Of a stretch of DNA of 44,705 nt, positions 7,035-14,502 are shown piece by piece (the stretch's first letter is position 1; every line of letters starts with the position of its first letter). Location of the stretch: NCBI GenBank assembly GCA_043755865.1, contig JAYUSD010000142.1, positions 1 through 44,705 on the forward strand. Direction: 5' to 3'. The translations under genes were made by a program, and so were the position numbers. The notes under the pieces are model-generated. The model was not told the DNA's origin and did not search any database. It saw nothing but the letters and a program-made list of their open reading frames with translations. The DNA comes from JANMDU01 sp043755865. GTDB taxonomy: Bacteria; Pseudomonadota; Gammaproteobacteria; Burkholderiales; Burkholderiaceae_C.

Positions 7035-9944
7035 TTATCCGGTATTGCGCAGCCCCGCAGCAATGCCGTTGATGCTGATATGAATGCCGCGCTGTACTTT
7101 TTCGTCTAGGTCCTGCGAGCTTTTACCAGCGCGGTAGCGGCGGATCAGCTCAACTTGCAGGTGATGCAGCGGATCGATGTAGGGGAAGCGATGCTGAATG
7201 CTTCGTGCCAACGCAGCGTTGCTTGCCAAGCGCTTGCCTTCGCCTGTGATGAGCTGCAAAGCACGTGTGGTGCGCTGCCATTCCGCTTCGATCTCGGTGA
7301 GGATTCGCTTGCGCAGCTTGCTGTCTGGCACGAGCTCTGCATAGCGTGCAGCCAGAGACAAATCACTCTTGGCCAAAACCATGTCCATGTTGGACAGCAA
7401 GGTGCGAAAGAAGGGCCAGTCGCGGTACATTTTTTGTAGCAGCTTGCGCATATCTTGTGGCGACTGCGCACCGTTTCTATTCAAAAATTGCTCCACTGCC
7501 GAACCAAAACCATACCAGCCCGGCAGCGTGGCGCGGCATTGCCCCCAGCTAAATCCCCACGGAATAGCGCGCAGGTCTTCGATGCGAGGCGGTTGCTGCT
7601 GCGCAGGCGAGCCTCTAGGTGCAGCGACCCCCTTGGGGGCCAGCGCACCATGCGAAGCAGGGAGCGTGGGGGCATACACCCTTGAAGCCGGGCGCGAGCC
7701 GATATTGAGGCCGGCTATTTCGCGCAGCGGCGTAGCGGCAAAGAAATAATCGGTGAAGCCGGGCGTCTCATACACCAAGGCGCGATAGGCTTGCATCGAC
7801 AGCTCAGACAAGGCTTGCGCAGTTTGCACAAAGCTGGCCGGCGCCGCTTTGGTAGGCGTGAGCAGCGTGGCCTCCAGTGTGGCGGCCACGAGCGTTTCCA
7901 GATTGCGGCGACCGATTTCTGGATTGGCGTATTTAGAGGCGATCACTTCGCCTTGCTCTGTGACGCGAATTTGGCCGCGCACGGTGCCTGGTGGTTGCGC
8001 AAGGATGGCTTGGTAGCTGGGGCCACCGCCGCGCCCCACCGTGCCGCCCCGGCCATGAAACATGCGCAGCGTGATGCCGTGCGAGGCTTTGAGTGCGTCA
8101 AACAATTCCACCAAGGCCATCTCGGCGCGATACAGCTCCCAGTTGCTGGTAAATATGCCGCCATCTTTGTTGCTGTCTGAATAGCCCAGCATGATGTCTT
8201 GCTCCGGCGTGTTGGGCAAAGCGCCTCCCGCACAGGAGCGCTTGATCATTGCCGCAATGCCGGGCAACGCATAAAACTCTTGCATGATCGGCGCGGCGCT
8301 TTGCAGATCGGCAATGGTCTCAAACAGCGGCACCACGATGAGCTCAGCGGTGGCATCTTCGGCCAAAATGCCGCGCATCAAACCGGTTTCTTTTTGCAGC
8401 ACGAGCACTTCAAGCAAATCGCTGACGCTCTCGGTGTGGCTGATGATGTAGTGCAAGATAGCGGGCGAGCCATATCGCCGGCGGGCGCGTTTGGCCGCTT
8501 CGAAGATGGCCAACTCGTTTTTGGTGTGCTCACTGTAGTCCGCGTTGATCACGCGCAGCGCGCGAGCCTCATTGAGCAGTCGCAGCAGCAAAACGCGCTT
8601 GCCCGCTTCGTCTAAAGCAGAGTAGTTACTTTCAATTCGCGCTTTCGCAAGCAATTCAGCCACCACCTCTTCATGTTTGTCCGAGCTCTGCCGCAAATCA
8701 ATCGTGGCCAAATGAAAGCCGAAGACTTGTACTGCGCGCATCAAAGCGCTCAAGCGCATGCCCACCAGATGCGCGCCATTGGTGGCTTGCAAAGATGCTT
8801 CGATGATGCGCAGATCACTTAAAAATGCATCGCTGGAGACGTAGGCGTTTTGCGGCGCAGCGGCATGGCGGGCGGCCTGTGTGCCGGTGAGCTCTTGCAG
8901 TGTGGCGGCCAAGCGGGCATAGATGCCAATCAACGCACGGCGGTAGGGCTCATCTTTGCGGTGCTCACTGGCGTCTGGGCTCAGCGCTGCCAGCGCGGCC
9001 ATCTCGGGCGTGACGCCCACCAACATGAGCGAGGTAGAGAGTTCTGCGCCTAAGAAATGCACCTCGCGCAAATGATGGCGCAGCACCGTCTCGCTTTGGC
9101 GACGCAAGGCGAGCTCGAGTGTGGCGGCCGTGACGTTCGGATTGCCATCGCGGTCACCACCGATCCAGTTGCCCATGCGGAAAAAGGCCTCATCAACCTT
9201 GCCTACGCGCTCTTCGATGTCTTCATACAGGCGTGGGATTTCTTTTAGAAAGGTGGCTTCAAAATACGACAATGCGTTTTCAATTTCATCGGCCACTTGC
9301 AGTTTGGTGTAGCGCAAAAGGCGCGTTTGCCAGAGTTGCGTGATGCGGGCGCGCAGTTGAAGCTCATGGGTTGTTTTATCACGCGCTATTAAATCAGGAG
9401 CATCCTGCGCAGATAATATGCCGGCGATAGCCCTTTCTGCATCCAAAATGCTCTTGCGTTGCACCTCCGTCGGGTGGGCTGTCAACACAGGAGAGATGAA
9501 GGCTGATTTCAACACCGCTGCGATTTGCTTGGTGGTGTGGCCGCTGGCTCTGAGCCTCGCAAAGGCAGCATCTAAACTGCCGTCTTGGACATCACCGCGC
9601 CGCTCATGGATCGCGCGGCGGCGGATGTGGTGGCGGTCTTCAGCTAAGTTGGCTAAATGGCTGAAATACGTGAATGCCCGGATCACGCTCACAGTTTGCT
9701 CATTAGACAACGACTTAAGCAGTTTCTTCATATCGCTTTGCGCCAGCGCATCGGCATGACGGCGGAAAGCCACGGAGAGCTTGCGCACCTTCTCCACAAT
9801 GTCATAAATTGCCGGGCCTTCTTGTTCGCGAATCACATCGCCCAAAATGCGTCCGAGCAGGCGGATGTCTTCAATCAAGGGGCGATCTTTGTCTTTTTTA
9901 GAATCCGATGATGGGGCGGCAGTAGGGGTGTTCATGCGCAGCAT
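7035..9944 (-). CDS. ppc: Phosphoenolpyruvate carboxylase
   Basis: Cytosolic PEPC: phosphoenolpyruvate plus bicarbonate gives oxaloacetate, an anaplerotic feed to the TCA cycle. 969 residues, longer than the usual 880-950. Visible motifs: TAHPTE with the catalytic His (H157 here), GNWIGGDRDGNPNVT, LGYSDSNKDGG, the mobile loop FHGRGGTVGRGGG, RVTEQGEV, LRAIPWGFSW and the C-terminal RNTG that completes the active site. Two extra pieces stand out: residues 172-187 are encoded by a dispersed repeat, and residues 756-786 are a 31-residue Ala/Pro/Gly-rich insertion between SRPASR and RIEDLRAIPW, where homologues have only a few residues. Both keep the frame. The start may be ATG 9944 or ATG 9935; neither has a clear ribosome site. 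The gene diverges from hemC. Confidence 0.97.
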   Translation of the reverse strand: MLRMNTPTAAPSSDSKKDKDRPLIEDIRLLGRILGDVIREQEGPAIYDIVEKVRKLSVAFRRHADALAQSDMKKLLKSLSNEQTVSVIRAFTYFSHLANLAEDRHHIRRRAIHERRGDVQDGSLDAAFARLRASGHTTKQIAAVLKSAFISPVLTAHPTEVQRKSILDAERAIAGILSAQDAPDLIARDKTTHELQLRARITQLWQTRLLRYTKLQVADEIENALSYFEATFLKEIPRLYEDIEERVGKVDEAFFRMGNWIGGDRDGNPNVTAATLELALRRQSETVLRHHLREVHFLGAELSTSLMLVGVTPEMAALAALSPDASEHRKDEPYRRALIGIYARLAATLQELTGTQAARHAAAPQNAYVSSDAFLSDLRIIEASLQATNGAHLVGMRLSALMRAVQVFGFHLATIDLRQSSDKHEEVVAELLAKARIESNYSALDEAGKRVLLLRLLNEARALRVINADYSEHTKNELAIFEAAKRARRRYGSPAILHYIISHTESVSDLLEVLVLQKETGLMRGILAEDATAELIVVPLFETIADLQSAAPIMQEFYALPGIAAMIKRSCAGGALPNTPEQDIMLGYSDSNKDGGIFTSNWELYRAEMALVELFDALKASHGITLRMFHGRGGTVGRGGGPSYQAILAQPPGTVRGQIRVTEQGEVIASKYANPEIGRRNLETLVAATLEATLLTPTKAAPASFVQTAQALSELSMQAYRALVYETPGFTDYFFAATPLREIAGLNIGSRPASRVYAPTLPASHGALAPKGVAAPRGSPAQQQPPRIEDLRAIPWGFSWGQCRATLPGWYGFGSAVEQFLNRNGAQSPQDMRKLLQKMYRDWPFFRTLLSNMDMVLAKSDLSLAARYAELVPDSKLRKRILTEIEAEWQRTTRALQLITGEGKRLASNAALARSIQHRFPYIDPLHHLQVELIRRYRAGKSSQDLDEKVQRGIHISINGIAAGLRNTG
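7587..7679 (-). repeat. In-frame 93-bp repeat-like insertion in ppc
   Basis: 93 nt (31 codons, residues 756-786) separate two blocks that are nearly adjacent in known PEPCs. The insert holds a perfect CCCCCTTGGGGG palindrome (+ strand, 7628-7639) and GC-rich CTCCCTGCTTCG / GGCCCCCAAG stretches. It resembles short GC-rich intergenic repeats I recall from Comamonadaceae genomes (from memory). No second copy was noticed in this window. Confidence 0.65.
9386..9432 (+). repeat. Dispersed ~45-bp repeat, copy 2, inside ppc
   Basis: On the + strand, antisense to ppc: CTATT, then CCTGCGCAG and ATGCCGGCGATAGCC. It encodes ppc residues 172-187 (AIAGILSAQDAPDLIA) in a region just after the HPTE helix where PEPC length varies. 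The frame is kept. Confidence 0.75.
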
Positions 9945-10036
9945 GCTAGCATCGAAGATAGGCTGTTCATTACAGAATGGTTACGCTCGCGATTGAAAGT
10001 TGGAATGTCTGCCATTCCCTTAATTCTCACTTTTTT

Positions 10037-10990
10037 ATGAAGATCCGAATCGCAACACGTGAAAGCCGGCTTGCCTTGTGGCAGGCTCGGCATGTGCAGG
10101 CTTGCTTGCAGAAATTAGGGCACAGCGTGCAGCTGGTGCCCATGACCACCCGAGGCGACCAGATTTTGGATCGCACGCTGTCTAAAGTCGGCGGCAAGGG
10201 TTTGTTTGTCAAAGAGCTGGAGCTGTCTTTGCTGGAAGACCGCGCCGATATCGCTGTGCACAGCCTCAAAGATGTGCCGATGCAGCTGGATGCTGAATTT
10301 GCCTTGGCCTGCGTGATGGAGCGAGAAGATCCGCGCGATGCACTCGTCTCGCCCCGCTATGCTGATTTAGATGCGCTGCCGCAGGGCAGTGTGGTGGGCA
10401 CATCAAGTTTGCGGCGCATGGTTTTGCTGCACGCGCTGCGACCTGATCTGAACATTGAGCCGCTACGCGGCAATTTAGACACGCGCCTAAAAAAGCTTGA
10501 TGAGGGTCACTATGCGGCGATTGTGCTGGCAGCGGCTGGACTGAAGCGGCTGGGCTTGGCTGCACGCATTGCACAAACTTTTCAGCCCGAGCAGATGCTG
10601 CCCGCCGCAGGGCAGGGCGCTTTAGGTATTGAGACGCTGGCGGCTCGCGCGGATCTGAGCGAGGCGCTCGCGCCGCTGGCGCACCAAGCCACTTGGCTGG
10701 CTGTGAGCGCGGAGCGCGAGGTCAGCCGCTCCATGGGCGGCAGTTGCTCCATGCCGCTGGCGGCATTTGCTGTATGGCAGCGTGATGCTTTGCGAGGCGA
10801 TACCTTGCAGTTGCGTGCAGCTTGGGGCGATGTGCAGGCAATAGCCCACGATGCACAGCAAGAGGCTGGGCAGGTGCTCAGGACGCACGCCGATGCGGCT
10901 GTGCTCTCGCATGCGCAATCTCGCGCGCTAGGGGCGCAAGCCGCTGCGCAGCTCATGGCGTTGGGCGCGGCCTACGGGCCAACCAGCTAA
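10037..10990 (+). CDS. hemC: Hydroxymethylbilane synthase (porphobilinogen deaminase)
   Basis: Cytosolic enzyme that joins four porphobilinogen units into hydroxymethylbilane, a step toward uroporphyrinogen III, heme and siroheme. 317 residues, normal length. Family blocks are present: IRIATRESRLALWQA at the N terminus, TRGDQILD, GGKGLFVKELE, AVHSLKDVP, GTSSLRR, LRGNLDTRL and AAGQGALGIE. The dipyrromethane cofactor is held by Cys237 in MGGSCSMPLAA. ATG 10037 is chosen because the family begins MKIRIATRES; a longer frame from 9977 adds unrelated sequence. It diverges from ppc across a spacer of about 90 bp and is followed after 4 nt by hemD, so hemC-hemD-hemX-hemY is read as one unit. Confidence 0.97.
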   Translation: MKIRIATRESRLALWQARHVQACLQKLGHSVQLVPMTTRGDQILDRTLSKVGGKGLFVKELELSLLEDRADIAVHSLKDVPMQLDAEFALACVMEREDPRDALVSPRYADLDALPQGSVVGTSSLRRMVLLHALRPDLNIEPLRGNLDTRLKKLDEGHYAAIVLAAAGLKRLGLAARIAQTFQPEQMLPAAGQGALGIETLAARADLSEALAPLAHQATWLAVSAEREVSRSMGGSCSMPLAAFAVWQRDALRGDTLQLRAAWGDVQAIAHDAQQEAGQVLRTHADAAVLSHAQSRALGAQAAAQLMALGAAYGPTS

Positions 10991-10994
10991 AGCC

Positions 10995-11807
10995 GTGGCA
11001 CACCTGATCGTCACCCGCCCCGAAGCGCAAGCAGTGGGATGGCTGCACGTGTTGCGCGAGATGGGGCATGAGGCGGTCGCGCTGCCACTGATTGACATTG
11101 CAGCGGCCAGCTCCGTAGACGACGTGCAAGCCCTTGCGGCGGCGCAAGCGCGCTTGCAAAGCTTTGATGCACTGATGTTTGTCAGTAGCTCTGCGGCGCA
11201 GGCATTTTTTAAGCCAAAACAGCACGTAGCCGGCATAGAATCAGCGCGCAGTGCTATTGAAATAATAGCAAAAGATTTTCCTCGCCTGCGGCTTTGGGCG
11301 ACTGGCCAAGGCACGGTGGCGAGCCTGCACGCACTCGGCCTCCCGGTTGATCGCATCGACGCGCCTTCAGCGCAATCTGGACAGTTTGATTCTGAGGCGT
11401 TGTGGGCTCTTGTCAAAGGCCAAATACGCGGCGCTTGCCGCGTGCTCATCCTGCGTGGCCGCGATGTGGGTACGCTGGACAACAGCCGCGATTGGCTCGC
11501 CCAGCAAATCACGGCCAACGGCGGTGTTGCAGAGATTTTGGTGGTGTATGAGCGCCGCGCGCCGCGTTTTGGGCTGGCGCAAACCGCGCAATGCCGCGCT
11601 TGGTTGCGCGATGGCAGCATTTGGCTGCTCAGCAGTTCGCAGGCACTGCGCAATTTACCAGCATCTTTGGATGCCACCCAAGCGCGGTGCATTTGCACAC
11701 ATGAACGCATCGCGCAAGCTGCTCGCGAGCGCGGTTTTGCTGTTGTTTGCACGTCACGCCCCACGCTGCAAGATGTGGCGGCGTCGATAAAATCATTGCA
11801 TGCATGA
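10995..11807 (+). CDS. hemD: Uroporphyrinogen-III synthase
   Basis: Cyclises hydroxymethylbilane to uroporphyrinogen III with inversion of ring D. 270 residues, GTG start 4 nt after the hemC stop. The family is weakly conserved, but the N-terminal VTRPEAQ, the MFVSSSAAQAFF segment, ATGQGTVASL, the SEALW block and the SSSQALRNL block fit, as does position after hemC. Residues 79-92 (AGIESARSAIEIIA) are encoded by a dispersed repeat inserted in frame in a variable stretch between AFFKPKQ and LRLWATG. The 3' end overlaps the hemX start by 8 nt, which suggests translational coupling. Confidence 0.93.
   Translation: MAHLIVTRPEAQAVGWLHVLREMGHEAVALPLIDIAAASSVDDVQALAAAQARLQSFDALMFVSSSAAQAFFKPKQHVAGIESARSAIEIIAKDFPRLRLWATGQGTVASLHALGLPVDRIDAPSAQSGQFDSEALWALVKGQIRGACRVLILRGRDVGTLDNSRDWLAQQITANGGVAEILVVYERRAPRFGLAQTAQCRAWLRDGSIWLLSSSQALRNLPASLDATQARCICTHERIAQAARERGFAVVCTSRPTLQDVAASIKSLHA
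11229..11270 (-). repeat. Dispersed ~45-bp repeat, copy 3, inside hemD
   Basis: On the minus strand it reads CTATTATTTCAATAGCAC, GCGC and ATGCCGGC, agreeing with the intergenic copies. It supplies hemD codons 79-92 and leaves the frame intact. Confidence 0.8.
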
Positions 11808-12954
11808 CACCCCGCCAGATCCCTCCGCTACAGCCAATGCTGTGGTTGGGGATGCGCGTGCATCTGAGCCTGCGGTGAGCCCGACGCAACGCAGCTCAGC
11901 GCCAGCCAAGGTCTCTCCCATCACCTACCTCTTGATGGCGCTTGTGGCAGGCGCTTTGCTGCTCAGCGGCAGCTTGTGGCTTAAGCTGTCTGGCATCCAA
12001 GAAGCGCTGGCGCGGCAGAGCGCGGATGCCACCGCCGCCTCACTGGAAGGCCGCACGCTGGCTAAATCTGCCAATGACACCGTCAAGGAAGTCCTCACGC
12101 GACAAGTGATCCAAGAAAATCGTTTGAATGAAGTTGCGCTGCAACGCGGCCAGCTTGATGACCTGATGCAAAGCCTCTCGCGCTCGCGCGATGAAAATTT
12201 GGTGGTGGATCTGGATTCTGCCATTCGCCTCGCGCAACAGCAGGCCAATCTCACAGGCAGCTTGGAGCCCTTGCTTGCCGCGTTGCGCTCTGCTGAGCAG
12301 CGCGTGAGCCGCTCAGCACAGCCTCGTTTGAGTCCCTTACAGCGGGCGCTGGCCAAGGATATAGATCGTGTGAAATCCGCCAATGTGGCTGATACGCCCA
12401 GCCTGCTGATCAAGCTGGATGAGTTGGTACGCTTGGCCGACGACATGCCGCTGGCCAATGCGGTGGCCATTTCATCCAAGCTCAAAGCTGCACCAGCCAC
12501 GCCCAGCACCTTGCCCACGCGCAGCGTTGCGACCGATGCCGACACTTCAGCTGGCACGGGCTTACTGAATGCAGCGCCCCAGTGGCTCAAAACAGCGCTC
12601 GGCGTCGTGCGCGAGGAGGCCCGCGCCTTGGTGCGCGTGAGCCGTGTGGATACGCCCGAGGCCGCGTTGCTGTCGCCAGAGCAAAGCTTTTTTGCGCGCG
12701 AGAATTTGAAGTTGAAACTGCTCAATGCGCGCTTGGCCTTGCTCTCGCGCCAATTTGAGAGCACACGCACCGATCTGGCTGGCGCGGCTAGGCTGACCGA
12801 GCGCTATTTTGATGCCAGCTCACGCAGCGTGCAGCAGGTCGGCGGTTTGCTTGCGCAAATTCAAGTGCAAATCAAAAGCGCCGAGCAGCCGCGTATTGAC
12901 GATACGCTGTCTGCGCTCGCTACATTTTCGGCCTCATCCACACAGAGCAAATAA
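11800..12954 (+). CDS. hemX: HemX-like membrane protein
   Basis: 384 residues. A polar, Pro/Ala-rich cytoplasmic N terminus (1-40) is followed by a single membrane helix (about 42-65, YLLMALVAGALLLSGSLWL) and a long helical, probably coiled-coil domain. This is the layout of proteobacterial HemX, encoded between hemD and hemY; databases often label it uroporphyrin-III C-methyltransferase, but no SAM-binding methyltransferase motif is visible, so enzymatic activity is doubtful. The start overlaps hemD by 8 nt and the stop shares one base with the hemY start (TAATG). Its role is unproven; a scaffold for heme enzymes at the inner membrane is an inference from context. Confidence 0.9.
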   Translation: MHDTPPDPSATANAVVGDARASEPAVSPTQRSSAPAKVSPITYLLMALVAGALLLSGSLWLKLSGIQEALARQSADATAASLEGRTLAKSANDTVKEVLTRQVIQENRLNEVALQRGQLDDLMQSLSRSRDENLVVDLDSAIRLAQQQANLTGSLEPLLAALRSAEQRVSRSAQPRLSPLQRALAKDIDRVKSANVADTPSLLIKLDELVRLADDMPLANAVAISSKLKAAPATPSTLPTRSVATDADTSAGTGLLNAAPQWLKTALGVVREEARALVRVSRVDTPEAALLSPEQSFFARENLKLKLLNARLALLSRQFESTRTDLAGAARLTERYFDASSRSVQQVGGLLAQIQVQIKSAEQPRIDDTLSALATFSASSTQSK

Positions 12955-14237
12955 TGCGCTTTGCTCTGTGGCTCCTTGCGATTTTTGCAGCCGCTGTAGG
13001 CATTGCTTTGTTTGCCACGCGCTCCACCGGCACGGTCACTGTGTTTTGGCCGCCCTATCGCATTGATCTTTCGCTCAATCTTGTGCTGCTTTTGTTGGCC
13101 GCGCTCTTTGTACTTTTGTATCTGGCCATCCGCGCCTTCGGCGCTTTGGCAGATCTTCCGGCGCAGGCCAAGGCTTGGCGTGCTGCGCAGCGAAGCAGTG
13201 CGATGCATGCCGAGCTGCGCGATGCGATGGCGAATTTGCTCTCTGGCCGGTTTGCGCGCGCAAAAAAGCAGGCGCTTCTGGCGCATCAACATGCGCTCGC
13301 CTTGGCTGATGATGTGTCACAAAAGCACCATGGCCTCGAAGTGCAATCGATGGCGCTCTTGATCGCTGCTGAATCTGCGCAATCCCTGCAAGATGCGCCC
13401 GAGCGCGAGCGCTGGGTTAAAGCGGCTCTTGATGTGCCTTTGCCCAAAAGCGCGCAGCACTTCAAAGAAGGCGCGATTTTGCGCAGCGCCCGCTGGATGC
13501 TTGATGAGCATGATCCGGCCACCTCGCTGCAGCGCTTGGCCACGCTGCCCCAAGGCGCGCAAAGGCGCACACTCGCGCTGCGCCTCAAACTCCGCGCATT
13601 GCAACTCGCCCAGCAGCAAACCGGCGCATTAGAGACGGCGCGCATGCTGGCCAAGCACGGCGGTTTCTCCAGCCAAGCTGCGCACAGTATTTTGCGCAGC
13701 TTGAGCATTGCGCATTTGAGCCAAGCGCACGATGCCGATCAACTCACCCGCGCGTGGGGCGCGCTGACTGAGGCTGAGCGCAGTCAGCCAGAAGTGGCCA
13801 CGCACGCCGCGCAGCGCTTGGTCAATTTGTCCGCCGGCTCGCCTGAGGCGCAAGAGTTGCACGAGCGTGCGCGTGCTTGGGCTCTGCCCATTTGGCAGCG
13901 CTACCCCCAGCTGCCCGAATCTGCGCAAATTCGCGTGGTGCGGGCGCTGGAGGCCAGCTTCGCATCCGATGGCGCCGGGGTAGACCACGCCTGGCTTGCA
14001 AAAATCGAGCTCGCACAGCGCCAGTTGCCGCACGACACCCGCCTGCAATACCTTGCCGGCATGGCCTGCTTGCATCGCCAGCTCTGGGGCAAAGCGCAGC
14101 AACTGCTCGCAGGCTGCGCCGCGCAATTGGGCGATGAGCAATTAAAGCGCAGTGCGTGGCGCAATTTGGCGTTTTTGGCAGAGCAGCGCGGAGACGCGGC
14201 GGCTGCCTTGGCTGCTTGGAAGAAAGCGGCGCATTAA
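12954..14237 (+). CDS. hemY: HemY, inner-membrane TPR protein
   Basis: 427 residues. Two N-terminal membrane helices (about 3-20 and 42-64) enclose the family hallmark TVTVFWPPYRIDLSLN. The rest is Ala/Leu/Gln-rich TPR-type helical repeats; near the C terminus LAFLAEQRGDAAAALAAWKKA looks like a closing TPR. This is the HemY of proteobacterial hemCDXY operons and is not the Gram-positive protoporphyrinogen oxidase of the same name. Family members are thought to act late in protoheme synthesis. The start overlaps the hemX stop by one base. It is the last gene of the unit. Confidence 0.93.
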   Translation: MRFALWLLAIFAAAVGIALFATRSTGTVTVFWPPYRIDLSLNLVLLLLAALFVLLYLAIRAFGALADLPAQAKAWRAAQRSSAMHAELRDAMANLLSGRFARAKKQALLAHQHALALADDVSQKHHGLEVQSMALLIAAESAQSLQDAPERERWVKAALDVPLPKSAQHFKEGAILRSARWMLDEHDPATSLQRLATLPQGAQRRTLALRLKLRALQLAQQQTGALETARMLAKHGGFSSQAAHSILRSLSIAHLSQAHDADQLTRAWGALTEAERSQPEVATHAAQRLVNLSAGSPEAQELHERARAWALPIWQRYPQLPESAQIRVVRALEASFASDGAGVDHAWLAKIELAQRQLPHDTRLQYLAGMACLHRQLWGKAQQLLAGCAAQLGDEQLKRSAWRNLAFLAEQRGDAAAALAAWKKAAH

Positions 14238-14282
14238 AAACCAATGAATGACTATTGATCCGGCACGATGAAATATGAATTT

Positions 14283-14339
14283 TCCGTTCGGGCTGAGGTA
14301 TCGAAGCCCCGCGAGCCCTTCGATACCTCAGGGCGAACG
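14283..14339 (+). repeat. REP-like inverted repeat CCGTTCG...CGAACGG
   Basis: A 57-bp near-palindrome: CCGTTCGGGCTGAGGTATCG, a short loop around CCCCGCGAGCC, then CGATACCTCAGGGCGAACGG. It belongs in style to the CCGTTCG/CTGAG palindromes that are frequent between proteobacterial genes. It lies 45 nt after hemY and could form a stable hairpin protecting or ending the hem transcript. Confidence 0.8.
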
Positions 14340-14366
14340 GTTGATACATCATCGGACCGGTGCAAT

Positions 14367-14476
14367 AGGTAACGCGAAAAACGTTAAAGAGACGCTAGAA
14401 AGACGCTAAAAACTCAAGCGTTTGGCAGAACCTTTTTTGGCGTTTCCATCTTTTTTTTGCGTTTTTTACGTTACCT
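14367..14476 (+). repeat. Inverted repeat AGGTAACG...CGTTACCT upstream of the antiporter gene
   Basis: Arms at 14367-14383 and 14460-14476 (AGGTAACGCGAAAAACG against CGTTTTTTACGTTACCT) enclose about 76 nt with two GACGCTA-type direct repeats and T-rich runs. It ends 26 nt before the antiporter ATG. It may be a leader structure or another small mobile palindrome; no known family is recognised. Confidence 0.55.
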
Positions 14477-14502
14477 CGTTTTGATCTTCACTCAGGTTCA
14501 TC

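Noticed and set aside
7145..9911. Plus-strand ORFs up to 138 codons across ppc
   Set aside because: Antisense to conserved PEPC motifs; composition matches codon shadow.
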